Source: an uncultured Dietzia sp.
GTDB lineage: Bacteria > Actinomycetota > Actinomycetes > Mycobacteriales > Mycobacteriaceae
Direction of reading: 5' to 3'
Length of the DNA stretch: 8,054 nt
Assembly (NCBI GenBank): GCA_946570335.1
Contig: CAMNYG010000045.1
Location: forward strand, 1-8,054
The notes under the pieces are model-generated. The model saw nothing but the letters and a program-made list of their open reading frames with translations, was not told where the DNA came from and made no database searches. Below, in pieces: positions 1 to 6,634 of this stretch. The translations under genes were made by a program, and so were the position numbers. Numbering within the stretch: the first letter of the stretch is position 1; each line of letters starts with the position of its first letter.

Positions 1-950
1 TGCTCGCCGCGCGGTGCCTGGCGGGAGGGTAGATCGTCGCGACCGTGACCGTCGGCCCATTCGAGGGCTGCGAGCCAGTCGTCGGCCATGCGTCGGCGAT
101 GAGGCCCGTCGAATCCGTCGATCGCCAGGAGCGCGGTCCGACTCGTCGGCCCCACCCGCGCGGCCTCGATGATGGCCGCGTCCGGCAGAAGCCGCTTGGG
201 GGCGATGTCCCGGTCCGCTGCCACCCTGTCCCGTGCCAGCCACAGCTCTCGGGCGCGTGCGAGCTGCCGCACGTCGCGGAGTGAGGACAGTCGGGACAGT
301 CGGCGCCAGGGATCCGGTGCGGGCGGGGGAGGGGACCCCTCGACCAGATGGCGGCATTCCGCCTCGAACCATTCACGCCTGCCGAGTTCGTCGAGCAGCG
401 GCAGCACCGCGTCCGCCAGCTCGTGGAGGAACAGGACGTCGTATGCCGCGTAGTCGAGCCACGAGTCGGGGAGCGGCCGACGGGACCAGTCCGCAGCGGA
501 GTGCGCCTTGGCCAGCCCGATCCCGAGATGCTCGGAGATCATCGCACCGAGGTTCACCCGCTCGGTTCCGAGGAAGCGGCCCGCGAGCTCGGTGTCGACG
601 ATCGACGTGGGGGCTACTCCCAGTTCGCGCAGCGATGGCAGGTCCTGGCTCGCGGCATGCAGGAGGAGGGGACGATTGGACAGGAGCTCGGCCAAGGGGC
701 CGACGGTCCGGCCCGGGGTCTCGGGGTCCACCAGCAGCGCGGGTCCGTGGTCGGCACGGAGCTGGAGGAGAAATGCGCGCTCCGAGTAACGGATACCGGA
801 CGCTCGTTCCACGTCCACCGCGACCGGGCCGGTCGCCGAGCGGAGCGCCTCGGTGACGGAACGTATCCCGGCCGGGTCGTCGACGAACTCGTACTCGGCC
901 GGTGGGGGCTTCTCACCGGGTGGGGTCTCGCCCCGGCGGTGGCCGCTCAC
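1..950 (-). CDS. rnd: RNase D-like 3'-5' exonuclease with HRDC domain (partial, C-terminus off the left edge)
   Basis: A DEDDy-type 3'-5' exoribonuclease of the RNase D family, expected to trim the 3' ends of structured RNA in the cytoplasm. Reading leftward from GTG at 950-948 gives 316 residues before the edge. The exonuclease domain spans about residues 20-190. Exo I has D46 and E48 (VAVDVERASG), Exo II has D103 (HAASQDLPSL), and Exo III has Y167-x3-D171 (LDYAAYDVLFL) after the typical DWSRRPL segment at 154-160. All four acidic residues and the tyrosine are present. Residues about 222-296 form an HRDC domain (ELWLARDRVAADRDIAPKRL, then AIDGF). Actinobacterial relatives are around 400-440 aa, so roughly 100 residues lie outside the window. 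The GTG start overlaps the TGA stop of the upstream DUF3000 gene (GTGA, 950-947) and has no clear ribosome binding site, which suggests translational coupling. The family call is firm; the exact RNA substrate is unknown. Confidence 0.93.
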   Translation of the reverse strand, partial: MSGHRRGETPPGEKPPPAEYEFVDDPAGIRSVTEALRSATGPVAVDVERASGIRYSERAFLLQLRADHGPALLVDPETPGRTVGPLAELLSNRPLLLHAASQDLPSLRELGVAPTSIVDTELAGRFLGTERVNLGAMISEHLGIGLAKAHSAADWSRRPLPDSWLDYAAYDVLFLHELADAVLPLLDELGRREWFEAECRHLVEGSPPPPAPDPWRRLSRLSSLRDVRQLARARELWLARDRVAADRDIAPKRLLPDAAIIEAARVGPTSRTALLAIDGFDGPHRRRMADDWLAALEWADGHGRDDLPSRQAPRGE

Positions 951-1534
951 GCGCGGGGATGCAGCGAGGTCACGCCGACGGGAGGTAGTCCCGCCGCGAG
1001 CGCCAGGGTCGAACAGAAGGCGGCAGCGTGACCGGTGAGGTCGGGCTCCAGTGCGGTCCACGACGCCCGGAGTTCGAGTTGGTGTGCCTGGGGAGGGCCG
1101 GCGATGTCGCCGTAGCGGACCGAGGCGGTGCTGGTGACCGTGCCGCCCAACGCCGTGTACCGGCCGGCGTCCCGGTCGAGTGCTTCCGTGAGCCAACTCC
1201 ACGCAACCTGCGGCAGGAGAGGGTCGCCGGCGAGTGCAGCCTCCATGTCGGCCTGGATATAGGCCACCAGACGCAGAGTCCCGTTCCAGGCGTCGTCCCC
1301 GGTCGGATCGTGCAGGAGAATCAGGCGCCCGAACGCGTCGCCGTCGGAGAATTCGGGCACGTCGCCATCGCCGGGTGGGATGATCTCCACTCCCAGTGCG
1401 TGACTGAACGGGGCCAGTCGCTGTGGGGGACGGATCGGCCCGACCGAGATCTCGGGGCGTACTTCCAGGCGGGACAGGGATTCGACCGCCTGCCTGAAGA
1501 CCTCGGGCTCGCCGTCATTGACCGATGTGCTCAC
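947..1534 (-). CDS. DUF3000 family protein
   Basis: A 195-aa protein matching, from memory, the actinobacterial DUF3000 family (M. tuberculosis Rv2680). No biochemical function is established and I do not propose one. The visible features are an N-terminal acidic stretch, an [17 protein letters not shown] segment at about residues 14-28, a central segment [20 protein letters not shown], and a [14 protein letters not shown] segment. There is no signal peptide and no membrane helix, so it is probably cytoplasmic. Start choice: an in-frame TGA lies three codons upstream of the GTG at 1534-1532 (TGA CGC CCT GTG), so this is the earliest possible start, and no ATG occurs near the N-terminus. A TANNNT box (TAGCGT, 1548-1543) ends 8 nt before the GTG, consistent with a leaderless mRNA. 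The gene is the first of an operon with the RNase D-like gene, sharing four bases with it, and is divergent from hemE. Confidence 0.9.
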   Translation of the reverse strand: MSTSVNDGEPEVFRQAVESLSRLEVRPEISVGPIRPPQRLAPFSHALGVEIIPPGDGDVPEFSDGDAFGRLILLHDPTGDDAWNGTLRLVAYIQADMEAALAGDPLLPQVAWSWLTEALDRDAGRYTALGGTVTSTASVRYGDIAGPPQAHQLELRASWTALEPDLTGHAAAFCSTLALAAGLPPVGVTSLHPRA

Positions 1535-1632
1535 AGGGCGTCACGCTAGCGACCGCCCATCCGGGGCCCGCGGAGGCGCGCCGTCGCCTGTCCGGGTGGG
1601 CTGGCCGCCCTCCGCCGCCGACTCGTGGGACG
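1535..1632. promoter_or_regulatory. Divergent intergenic region between the DUF3000 and hemE genes
   Basis: This 98-nt spacer must hold the start signals for both the minus-strand DUF3000-rnd operon and the plus-strand haem operon. It is very GC-rich. Beyond the TAGCGT box on the minus strand, I see no clear TANNNT box on the plus strand at a useful distance from hemE, and no convincing operator palindrome. How the haem genes are regulated cannot be read from this sequence. Confidence 0.5.
1543..1548 (-). promoter_or_regulatory. Candidate -10 box (TAGCGT) for the DUF3000-rnd operon
   Basis: TAGCGT fits the actinobacterial TANNNT -10 pattern on the minus strand and ends 8 nt before the GTG start of the DUF3000 gene. 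Transcription would therefore begin at or next to the start codon, giving a leaderless message. No convincing -35 hexamer is visible 16-18 nt upstream. In DNA this GC-rich a TANNNT match is only moderately informative. Confidence 0.4.
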
Positions 1633-2757
1633 ATGGAGGGCGTGTTGAACTCCGATATGTCTTCGACCTCCAGTTCCGGCGATTCCACGGGCGGTGCAGC
1701 CACCACCGGCCGCCGGTCGGGGACCGGACCCTACCTCGACGAGGTGACGGGCCGGGGTGGCAGCCACACGCCGGTGTGGTTCATGCGCCAGGCGGGTCGT
1801 TCCCTGCCCGAGTACAAGAAGGTCCGTGGCAGTTCCACGATGCTTCAGGCCTGCTTCGATCCGGCCATGACCTGTGAGATCACCCTCCAGCCGGTACGCC
1901 GTCACGGCGTCGACGCGGCGATCTTCTTCTCCGATATCGTGATCCCGCTGGCCGCCGCCGGCGTGGACATCGACATCGTGCCGGGCGTCGGTCCGGTGGT
2001 CGCCGAGCCGATCCGCGACCAGGCGGGCATCGCGGCGTTCCCCGAGCTCACCCCTGATCGACTGGAGAAGATCGAGGCGGCGGTCCGGCTCATCATCGCC
2101 GAGCTGGACCCGGGCGTCGCGCTCATCGGATTCGCCGGCGCGCCGTTCACCCTCGGTTCGTATCTCATCGAGGGCGGCCCGAGCCGCAACCATGAACTCA
2201 CCAAGTCGCTGATGTACTCGCGCCCTGACCTGTGGAACGAACTGATGTCCAAGCTCGCGGATCTCACCACGGTATTTCTGCGCGCCCAGATCAAGGCCGG
2301 CGTCGACGCCGTGCAGCTGTTCGACTCCTGGGCCGGAGCACTCACACAGCGCGATTACCGTTCACTCGTGCTGCCGCATTCCGCTCGGATCTTCGCGGAC
2401 GACGTGGTCTCGAGTGTGCCGCGTACCCACTTCGGGGTGGGCACGGGCGAGCTGCTGGGTGCGATGGGGGAAGCCGGCCCCGAGGTCGTGGGTGTGGACT
2501 GGAGGATCCCGCTCGACGACGCCGCCACCCGGGTGCCCGGGAAGGTCCTGCAGGGCAACCTGGATCCGGCGATGCTGTTCGCAGAGCGCTCCGCCCTCGA
2601 CGGCGAGGTCCGACGCATCGTCGCCGAAGGGCAGCGGGCTCGCCAGTCGGGCGCACGCGGCCATGTCTTCAACCTCGGACATGGTGTCCTGCCCACCACC
2701 GATCCGACCGCGGTGACCCACGTCGTGGAACTCGTCCACGAGCTGACCGCGAAATAG
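1633..2757 (+). CDS. hemE: Uroporphyrinogen III decarboxylase
   Basis: Cytoplasmic enzyme that removes the four acetate carboxyls of uroporphyrinogen III to give coproporphyrinogen III, the branch-point substrate of the coproporphyrin-dependent haem route. The conserved family core starts at PYLDEVTGR (about residue 33). All active-site residues known from the family are visible (numbering from ATG 1633): R52 and R56 in [13 protein letters not shown]101 in [10 protein letters not shown]177 in [11 protein letters not shown]232 in FDSWAGAL and H350 in FNLGHGVLP. The length of 374 aa is slightly above the usual 345-360 because of a poorly conserved Ser/Thr/Gly-rich N-terminus. The start is uncertain: ATG 1633, GTG 1642, TTG 1645 and ATG 1657 are all in frame. 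A GGAGGG tract at 1635-1640 overlaps the first, sits too close to the second and suits the TTG best by spacing. It is the first gene of the haem operon; its stop codon overlaps the cgoX start by one base. Confidence 0.97.
   Translation: MEGVLNSDMSSTSSSGDSTGGAATTGRRSGTGPYLDEVTGRGGSHTPVWFMRQAGRSLPEYKKVRGSSTMLQACFDPAMTCEITLQPVRRHGVDAAIFFSDIVIPLAAAGVDIDIVPGVGPVVAEPIRDQAGIAAFPELTPDRLEKIEAAVRLIIAELDPGVALIGFAGAPFTLGSYLIEGGPSRNHELTKSLMYSRPDLWNELMSKLADLTTVFLRAQIKAGVDAVQLFDSWAGALTQRDYRSLVLPHSARIFADDVVSSVPRTHFGVGTGELLGAMGEAGPEVVGVDWRIPLDDAATRVPGKVLQGNLDPAMLFAERSALDGEVRRIVAEGQRARQSGARGHVFNLGHGVLPTTDPTAVTHVVELVHELTAK
1635..1640 (+). promoter_or_regulatory. hemE: Shine-Dalgarno-like GGAGGG near the hemE start
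   Basis: This is the only strong purine-rich ribosome binding candidate near hemE. Measured from the core GGAGG (1635-1639), the spacer is 2 nt to GTG 1642, 5 nt to TTG 1645 and 17 nt to ATG 1657. It lies inside the reading frame if ATG 1633 is used. It therefore argues for a start slightly downstream of 1633, without settling which codon. Confidence 0.4.
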
Positions 2758-4142
2758 TGGCTTCTCCCCGTGTCGCAGTGGTCGGCGGCGGTCTCAGCGG
2801 ACTGACCGCCGCCTACCAGATCTCCCGGGACCTGCCAGGGGCCCAGATCACCATCCTGGAGGCCTCCCCGGCCCCGGGCGGCTGCCTGGACACAACCGCC
2901 TTTCCGACCGGCCCGATGGAGCTGGGAGCCGAGGCGTTCATCGGCCGCAGGCCCGAGGCCTCCGAGCTCGTCGCCGAGCTGGGGCTGACCCGCACACTCC
3001 GACATCCCGGGACACTCGGGCCGGCGATTCTCACCGGTGGTCGCCCGGAGCCGATGCCCCCCGGAACGCTCATGGGGTTGCCGTCGGACGCCTCGACACT
3101 GACCGGTGTACTCCGACCGGCGGATGTCGAGCGTGCCGCCCGAGAGGCGGGCCTGCCGCTCGACTGGGTCCCCGGTGGAGACGTCTCACTCGGCAACCTC
3201 GTCTCCGAGCGGTTCGGACCCGCCGTGGTGGCCAGGCTGGTGGACCCCATGCTCGGGGGCGTGTACGCCGCCTCGAGCGTCGGACTCGGTTTGCGGCAGG
3301 TCGTGCCGGGTCTCGCCGAGGCCCTCGACCGGGGCGCTCCCAGTTTGACCGCTGCCGCGCGGGAACTCACCGCCCGCCGCAGCGAGGGCCCGGTGTTCGC
3401 CACCCTCGAGGGGGGCTACCAGGTACTCGTGGACGCCCTGGTCCGCGTCTCGGGCGCCCGGGTTCTGACCGGGACCAGGTGCACTGCCGTTCACCGCGGA
3501 GCCGGCGGGTACGTACTGGACGCGACCGGTGAGCGTGGTCCGTGGGTGGAGGAGGCGGACCTCGTCGGCGTCGCCGTCCCCGTTCCCCACGCCGTACCCC
3601 TGCTCGCGGCGGCCGGTGCCACCGACGCCGCGGTGCTGTCGCTGTCCCGGATCCGCACCGCGTCCTCGGCGGTCGTCGCGCTCGAGGTGGACCGCGCCCT
3701 GGACCTGCCCGACGTGTCGGGCATCCTGGTGGCCACCGACGAGCCCGTCCCGTTCAAGGCCATGACCTTCACCAGCCGAAAGTGGCCGCATCTGGACGAT
3801 CGGCCCGGCCACCTGGTGCGTGTGTCCTTCGGGAGACTCGACGACGACGCCGTGCTCGACGCCGACGACGTGTCGCTGGCCCGCATGGCGGTCTCCGCAC
3901 TGGCAGGGGTGTGCGGTTCCACCCCCACGGTCCTGCATTCCCGGGTGCGTCGCTGGCAGCACGCTCTCGCCGAGATCGGTCCCGGCCACGACGCCGTGAT
4001 CGCCGATATCCGGGCCGGACTGACCGACAGTCTGCCCGGAGTAGAGCTCGTGGGCGGCGCCACCGAGGGCGTCGGAGTGCCCGCGTGTATCGGTTCGGCA
4101 CGGGCCGCGGCCCGCCGGTTGGCCGCGAAGTGGCAGGATTGA
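2757..4142 (+). CDS. cgoX: Coproporphyrinogen III oxidase, FAD-dependent (HemY/HemG-type)
   Basis: FAD-dependent six-electron oxidase, 461 aa, of the protoporphyrinogen oxidase family. In actinobacteria this family is known to act mainly on coproporphyrinogen III, giving coproporphyrin III; older names are hemY and hemG. The N-terminal Rossmann FAD motif is VAVVGGGLSGLTAAY (GxGxxG at residues 10-15), with acidic E35 in ITILEASPAPGG ending the second strand as the likely ribose ligand. A MELGAEAFIG segment follows at about 54-63. The C-terminal FAD-binding segment is ELVGGATEGVGVPACIGSAR at about 430-450. Length agrees with the family (about 450-470). The GTG start shares its first base with the last base of the hemE TAG stop (TAGTG), and the VAVVGGG core begins five residues later, so no earlier start is needed. 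Three nucleotides separate its stop from chdC. The reaction assignment (coproporphyrinogen rather than protoporphyrinogen) rests on the chdC neighbour and family knowledge. Confidence 0.95.
   Translation: MASPRVAVVGGGLSGLTAAYQISRDLPGAQITILEASPAPGGCLDTTAFPTGPMELGAEAFIGRRPEASELVAELGLTRTLRHPGTLGPAILTGGRPEPMPPGTLMGLPSDASTLTGVLRPADVERAAREAGLPLDWVPGGDVSLGNLVSERFGPAVVARLVDPMLGGVYAASSVGLGLRQVVPGLAEALDRGAPSLTAAARELTARRSEGPVFATLEGGYQVLVDALVRVSGARVLTGTRCTAVHRGAGGYVLDATGERGPWVEEADLVGVAVPVPHAVPLLAAAGATDAAVLSLSRIRTASSAVVALEVDRALDLPDVSGILVATDEPVPFKAMTFTSRKWPHLDDRPGHLVRVSFGRLDDDAVLDADDVSLARMAVSALAGVCGSTPTVLHSRVRRWQHALAEIGPGHDAVIADIRAGLTDSLPGVELVGGATEGVGVPACIGSARAAARRLAAKWQD
4132..4138 (+). promoter_or_regulatory. 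chdC: Ribosome binding site of chdC (GGCAGGA)
   Basis: A GGCAGGA stretch in the last codons of cgoX ends 7 nt before the ATG at 4146, a normal spacing. It supports ATG 4146 as the chdC start. Confidence 0.55.
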
Positions 4143-4145
4143 GCC

Positions 4146-4841
4146 ATGGCACGCCTTGACTACTCCAAGCTCAACTCGACCCTGCGCTACCTGATGTTCT
4201 CGGTCTTCACCGTGACGCCCGGCCAACTGGGGGAGGACCGGGCCGCGGTGGCCGCGGACCTCGAGAAGTTCCTCGCCAGGTACGAGGGCACCGACGTGGT
4301 GGTGCGGGGACTGTACGACGTCTCGGGCCTGCGCGCCGAGGCCGACTTCATGATCTGGACCCACGCTGAGCACATCGAGGACCTCCAGGGGTTCTACAAC
4401 GAGTTCCGCCGTACCACCCTCCTGGGCAGGGCCAGCACGCCCTACTGGTCCAACACGGCCCTGCACCGCCCGGCCGAGTTCAACAAGAGCCACATCCCCG
4501 CGTTCCTGGCCGACGAGGAGCCCGGCGCGTACATCTCCGTGTACCCGTTCGTCCGTTCCTACGAGTGGTACCTGCTCCCGGAGGAGGAGCGGCGCCGGAT
4601 CCTCGCCGCGCACGGCCGCGCCGCCCGCGAGTACCCGGATGTGCGGGCCAACACGGTGCCGGCGTTCACGCTCGGGGACTACGAGTGGCTGCTGGCCTTC
4701 GAGGCGCCGGCACTCGACCGGATCGTCGACCTCATGCGCGACATGCGCGCCACCGAGGCCCGCCGCCACGTCCGCGTCGAGATCCCGTTCTTCACCGGCC
4801 CGCGCGTGACCGCAGACAAACTCGCCGAGACCATGCCCTGA
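4146..4841 (+). CDS. chdC: Coproheme decarboxylase (HemQ, chlorite dismutase-like)
   Basis: Catalyses the last step of the coproporphyrin-dependent haem pathway: H2O2-driven decarboxylation of two propionates of iron coproporphyrin III to give haem b. The 231-aa protein fits the actinobacterial ChdC length. Residues match those described for Corynebacterium diphtheriae ChdC with a constant shift of two: catalytic Y133 (ISVYPFVRS) for Y135, distal H116 (NKSHIPAF) for H118, and proximal haem ligand H156 (ILAAHGRAA) for H158. W141 follows in YEWYLLP. The distal pocket arginine of true chlorite dismutases is not expected in this subgroup, so chlorite dismutation is unlikely. It is the third gene of the haem operon, 3 nt after cgoX, and is followed by a strong hairpin. 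There is no signal peptide; it is cytoplasmic. The start is backed by GGCAGGA with a 7-nt spacer and by the conserved N-terminus [20 protein letters not shown]. Confidence 0.97.
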   Translation: MARLDYSKLNSTLRYLMFSVFTVTPGQLGEDRAAVAADLEKFLARYEGTDVVVRGLYDVSGLRAEADFMIWTHAEHIEDLQGFYNEFRRTTLLGRASTPYWSNTALHRPAEFNKSHIPAFLADEEPGAYISVYPFVRSYEWYLLPEEERRRILAAHGRAAREYPDVRANTVPAFTLGDYEWLLAFEAPALDRIVDLMRDMRATEARRHVRVEIPFFTGPRVTADKLAETMP

Positions 4842-4855
4842 CGTCCGGTACATCG

Positions 4856-4899
4856 ACGTCAGGAGCCCGCCGGGTACTGCCCCGGCGGGCTCCTGACGT
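4856..4899. terminator. Bidirectional intrinsic-type terminator hairpin between chdC and msrB
   Basis: A perfect 19-bp inverted repeat: left arm 4856-4874, 6-nt loop TACTGC 4875-4880, right arm 4881-4899. The arms begin ACGTCAGGAGCC and end GGCTCCTGACGT. It starts 14 nt after the chdC stop and ends 44 nt from the msrB stop, between two convergent genes, so it can serve both. There is no U-tract on either side, which is usual for terminators in GC-rich actinobacteria. The rest of the 102-nt gap (4842-4943) shows no gene. Confidence 0.9.
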
Positions 4900-4943
4900 G
4901 TGCGGGGGCCGACCTGCGCCCGGCGTTGCCGCTGCCGTGGCGG

Positions 4944-5375
4944 TCAGCCCTCCGCGGGCTCCAAGGTCAGGCTCAGCGAGTTGATGCAATAGCGCAGATC
5001 GGTGGGCGTGGGGTAGCCCTCCCCCTCGAACACGTGCCCCAGGTGGCTGTGGCAGTTGGCACACAGGACTTCGACGCGCCGCATACCGAGCGAGTCGTCG
5101 GGCCGTTCGATCACGGCGTCCCCGGCCAGTGGTGTGTAGAAGGACGGCCAGCCACAGTTCGACTCGAACTTGCCCTCGCTGCGGAACAGCTCCGCCCCGC
5201 AGCCACGGCAGCGGTAGACCCCTTCGGTCTTGGTGTCGTTGTACTCGCCGGTGAACGGCCTCTCTGTGCCCGCCTGACGCAGGACCTGGTACTCGGCGGG
5301 GGTGAGTCGACGCCGCCACTCGGCGTCGTCGAGGGTGAAATCCGGCTGGGCGGTGTTGTCGATGGGCTTGCTCAT
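4944..5375 (-). CDS. msrB: Peptide-methionine (R)-S-oxide reductase MsrB
   Basis: Reduces the R-epimer of methionine sulfoxide in oxidised proteins, using thioredoxin as the usual reductant. The 143-aa protein is a single SelR/MsrB domain. Two CxxC pairs (C56/C59 in YRCRGCGAE and C105/C108 in LCANCHSH) bind structural zinc. C130 in RYCINSLSL is the catalytic cysteine, and C74 in SNCGWPSF is in the position of a resolving cysteine. H111 and H114 (HLGHVF) are the usual active-site histidines. Length is typical. No signal peptide, so it is cytoplasmic. The ATG start at 5375 is 9 nt after the aftC stop codon. No Shine-Dalgarno sequence is visible, but TAACCT ends 6 nt upstream, suggesting its own leaderless transcript in addition to readthrough from aftC. 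It converges on the chdC operon across the shared hairpin. Confidence 0.97.
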   Translation of the reverse strand: MSKPIDNTAQPDFTLDDAEWRRRLTPAEYQVLRQAGTERPFTGEYNDTKTEGVYRCRGCGAELFRSEGKFESNCGWPSFYTPLAGDAVIERPDDSLGMRRVEVLCANCHSHLGHVFEGEGYPTPTDLRYCINSLSLTLEPAEG

Positions 5376-5381
5376 GCCCGC

Positions 5382-5387
5382 AGGTTA
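5382..5387 (-). promoter_or_regulatory. msrB: Candidate -10 box (TAACCT) of msrB
   Basis: TAACCT fits TANNNT and ends 6 nt before the msrB ATG, so the transcript would start at the start codon. The TAA of this box is also the aftC stop codon. The surrounding 9-mer GTAACCTGC recurs exactly in front of aftC (6595-6587). No good -35 element is visible. Confidence 0.45.
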
Positions 5388-6581
5388 CGCTGGTGACGCG
5401 GCTGGGGCGATCCGCTCGTGCCGGTCGGGATCCGTACGGCGCCACAGCAGGACGACCAGGATGGTCGCCAGCAGCAGTAGCCAGCCCAGGGTGGGGTGGG
5501 CGAACTCCATGACGCGCCCGTAGTAGGGCCAACGCGCGGACTCCCAGATGTCCGGGAAGAGGAACGCGTAGGCGGCGAGCCAGGCCGGCCAGGTCCGCAC
5601 GAGTGACCGGTCGAGCACAACCGTCATCATGAGCGGGATGAGCATCATCGAGTAGTACATCTGCCCCAGCGTGGACACCAGGAACACGCCGGTCAGGATG
5701 ACGCCGGACGTGGTGGTCAACCACAGCACCTCGTTGTTGTGGCGGTAGTCCAGCAACAGCCACACGGCCAGCAGCGTCGCGGCCACCACGAGGATCCGTG
5801 CGACCAGGGTCAACGGCTCGGGCACCCCGTAGTAGACGCCGAGACCGGCGATCGAGCTGTTGTAGTAGTCCCGCACCTCGCCCATGTAGGGGACGGTGGC
5901 GTCGAGGTACATCCTCGCGTCGACGGTCATCGCCCAGCCCGCGGCCATGGCCGCTGCGGGGATGGCGAGGGCGGCCACGAAAGGCTGCCATTGCTTGCGG
6001 ATGAGCGGAAGAACCAGGAGCGGGGCGAGCATCGGTTTGATGGCCAGGGACACGCCCATCGCGACTCCGGCCCACCACAGGTGGCGGGTGTACAGGAGAT
6101 ACAGGAATGCCACCTGACACAGGAAGATCACGCCGTTGACGTTGGTGAACACCAGCGTGTTGGTGACCGCCTCGGTACTGAACGTGGCGAGCAGCACTGC
6201 GGGTGTCGCGAACGACCTGATGTCGAGGTTGAACATCCGCATGAGCAGCCACAGCGCCACGATGATCGCCGCGGCGTTGATGAGGATGAACAGCCAGCGC
6301 GCGATCGTGTAGCTGTCGATCAGACCTAACGGCGCCAGGACGAACGTCCCGCTCGGCGCGTACAGATAATGCGGCTGGACGGTGAGCAGGTTCTCGGAGT
6401 AGACCGGCTCACCGGCCAGGAAGCGGCGGGTGGCGGCGTAGACCGTACCGAAGTCGTTGGTGATCGCCCCGTTGACGGCCCTGATCAGGACACGGTGGAT
6501 CACCGTCATGATCGCCAGCGGCCACAGGACGTTGGCGAGGATGCGGGGCACGTTCATCGGATTTCGGGTGGGCAGCGGCAC
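5385..6581 (-). CDS. aftC: Alpha-(1->3)-arabinofuranosyltransferase AftC
   Basis: Polytopic GT-C fold glycosyltransferase that uses decaprenylphosphoryl-arabinose on the periplasmic side of the membrane to place alpha-1,3 branches in the arabinan of arabinogalactan (and of lipoarabinomannan). The 398-aa protein has many hydrophobic helices, the first at about residues 14-33. Segments matching M. tuberculosis Rv2673 (recalled) are NGAITNDF (about 37-44), QPHYLYAPSGT, TEAVTNTLVFTNVNG, NSSIAGLGVYYGVP (about 241-254) and GQMYYSMMLIPLMMTVVL. The acidic residue D43 in the first external loop is the likely catalytic base; its neighbour is N42, where I recall Asp in M. tuberculosis. Start: GTG 6581-6579 lies 7 nt after a TAACCT box, so a leaderless start is preferred. 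ATG 6557 is the alternative (390 aa). The open frame runs further upstream but would overlap the hydrolase gene and lacks family character. It lies between the hydrolase (53-nt gap) and msrB (9-nt gap). Confidence 0.94.
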   Translation of the reverse strand: MPLPTRNPMNVPRILANVLWPLAIMTVIHRVLIRAVNGAITNDFGTVYAATRRFLAGEPVYSENLLTVQPHYLYAPSGTFVLAPLGLIDSYTIARWLFILINAAAIIVALWLLMRMFNLDIRSFATPAVLLATFSTEAVTNTLVFTNVNGVIFLCQVAFLYLLYTRHLWWAGVAMGVSLAIKPMLAPLLVLPLIRKQWQPFVAALAIPAAAMAAGWAMTVDARMYLDATVPYMGEVRDYYNSSIAGLGVYYGVPEPLTLVARILVVAATLLAVWLLLDYRHNNEVLWLTTTSGVILTGVFLVSTLGQMYYSMMLIPLMMTVVLDRSLVRTWPAWLAAYAFLFPDIWESARWPYYGRVMEFAHPTLGWLLLLATILVVLLWRRTDPDRHERIAPAASPA

Positions 6582-6634
6582 GAATTGCAGGTTACCGCCC
6601 GGATGCCCGGTGTCGTGCGAGGCTCTCCGGTTCG
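6582..6634 (-). other. Hydrolase-aftC intergenic spacer
   Basis: The 53-nt gap between the hydrolase TGA stop and the preferred aftC GTG start holds the TAACCT box described separately. I see no strong hairpin in it, so readthrough from the hydrolase into aftC remains possible. Confidence 0.5.
6589..6594 (-). promoter_or_regulatory. aftC: Candidate -10 box (TAACCT) of aftC
   Basis: TAACCT lies in the 53-nt gap after the hydrolase stop codon and ends 7 nt before an in-frame GTG (6581-6579), the geometry of a leaderless promoter. A weak -35 match, ACGACA (4 of 6 bases of TTGACA), lies 16 nt upstream. The same 9-mer GTAACCTGC precedes msrB. Confidence 0.5.

Noticed and set aside
348..1031. A 227-codon plus-strand frame opposite the RNase D gene
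   Set aside because: The minus strand carries a full set of DEDDy and HRDC motifs here; the plus frame is a composition artefact.
1572..1593. Small inverted repeat (AGGCG/CGCCT) in the hemE-DUF3000 spacer as an operator
   Set aside because: Only a 5-bp perfect stem in sequence of this GC content; such matches are expected by chance.
1525..1632. Extending hemE upstream to an ATG at 1525
   Set aside because: This would overlap the DUF3000 start on the other strand, use up the whole divergent promoter region, and add 36 residues with no family similarity.
3186..4853. A 555-codon open frame on the minus strand opposite cgoX and chdC
   Set aside because: It is antisense to two well-supported genes with intact active sites. 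Its composition (Gly, Arg, Val, His-rich, no domain) is what the complementary frame of GC-rich codons yields.
4792..6252. A 486-codon minus-strand frame across the terminator, msrB and most of aftC
   Set aside because: It runs in another frame of the same strand through the verified msrB and aftC genes and the hairpin. It is rich in Arg, Pro and His with no recognisable fold.
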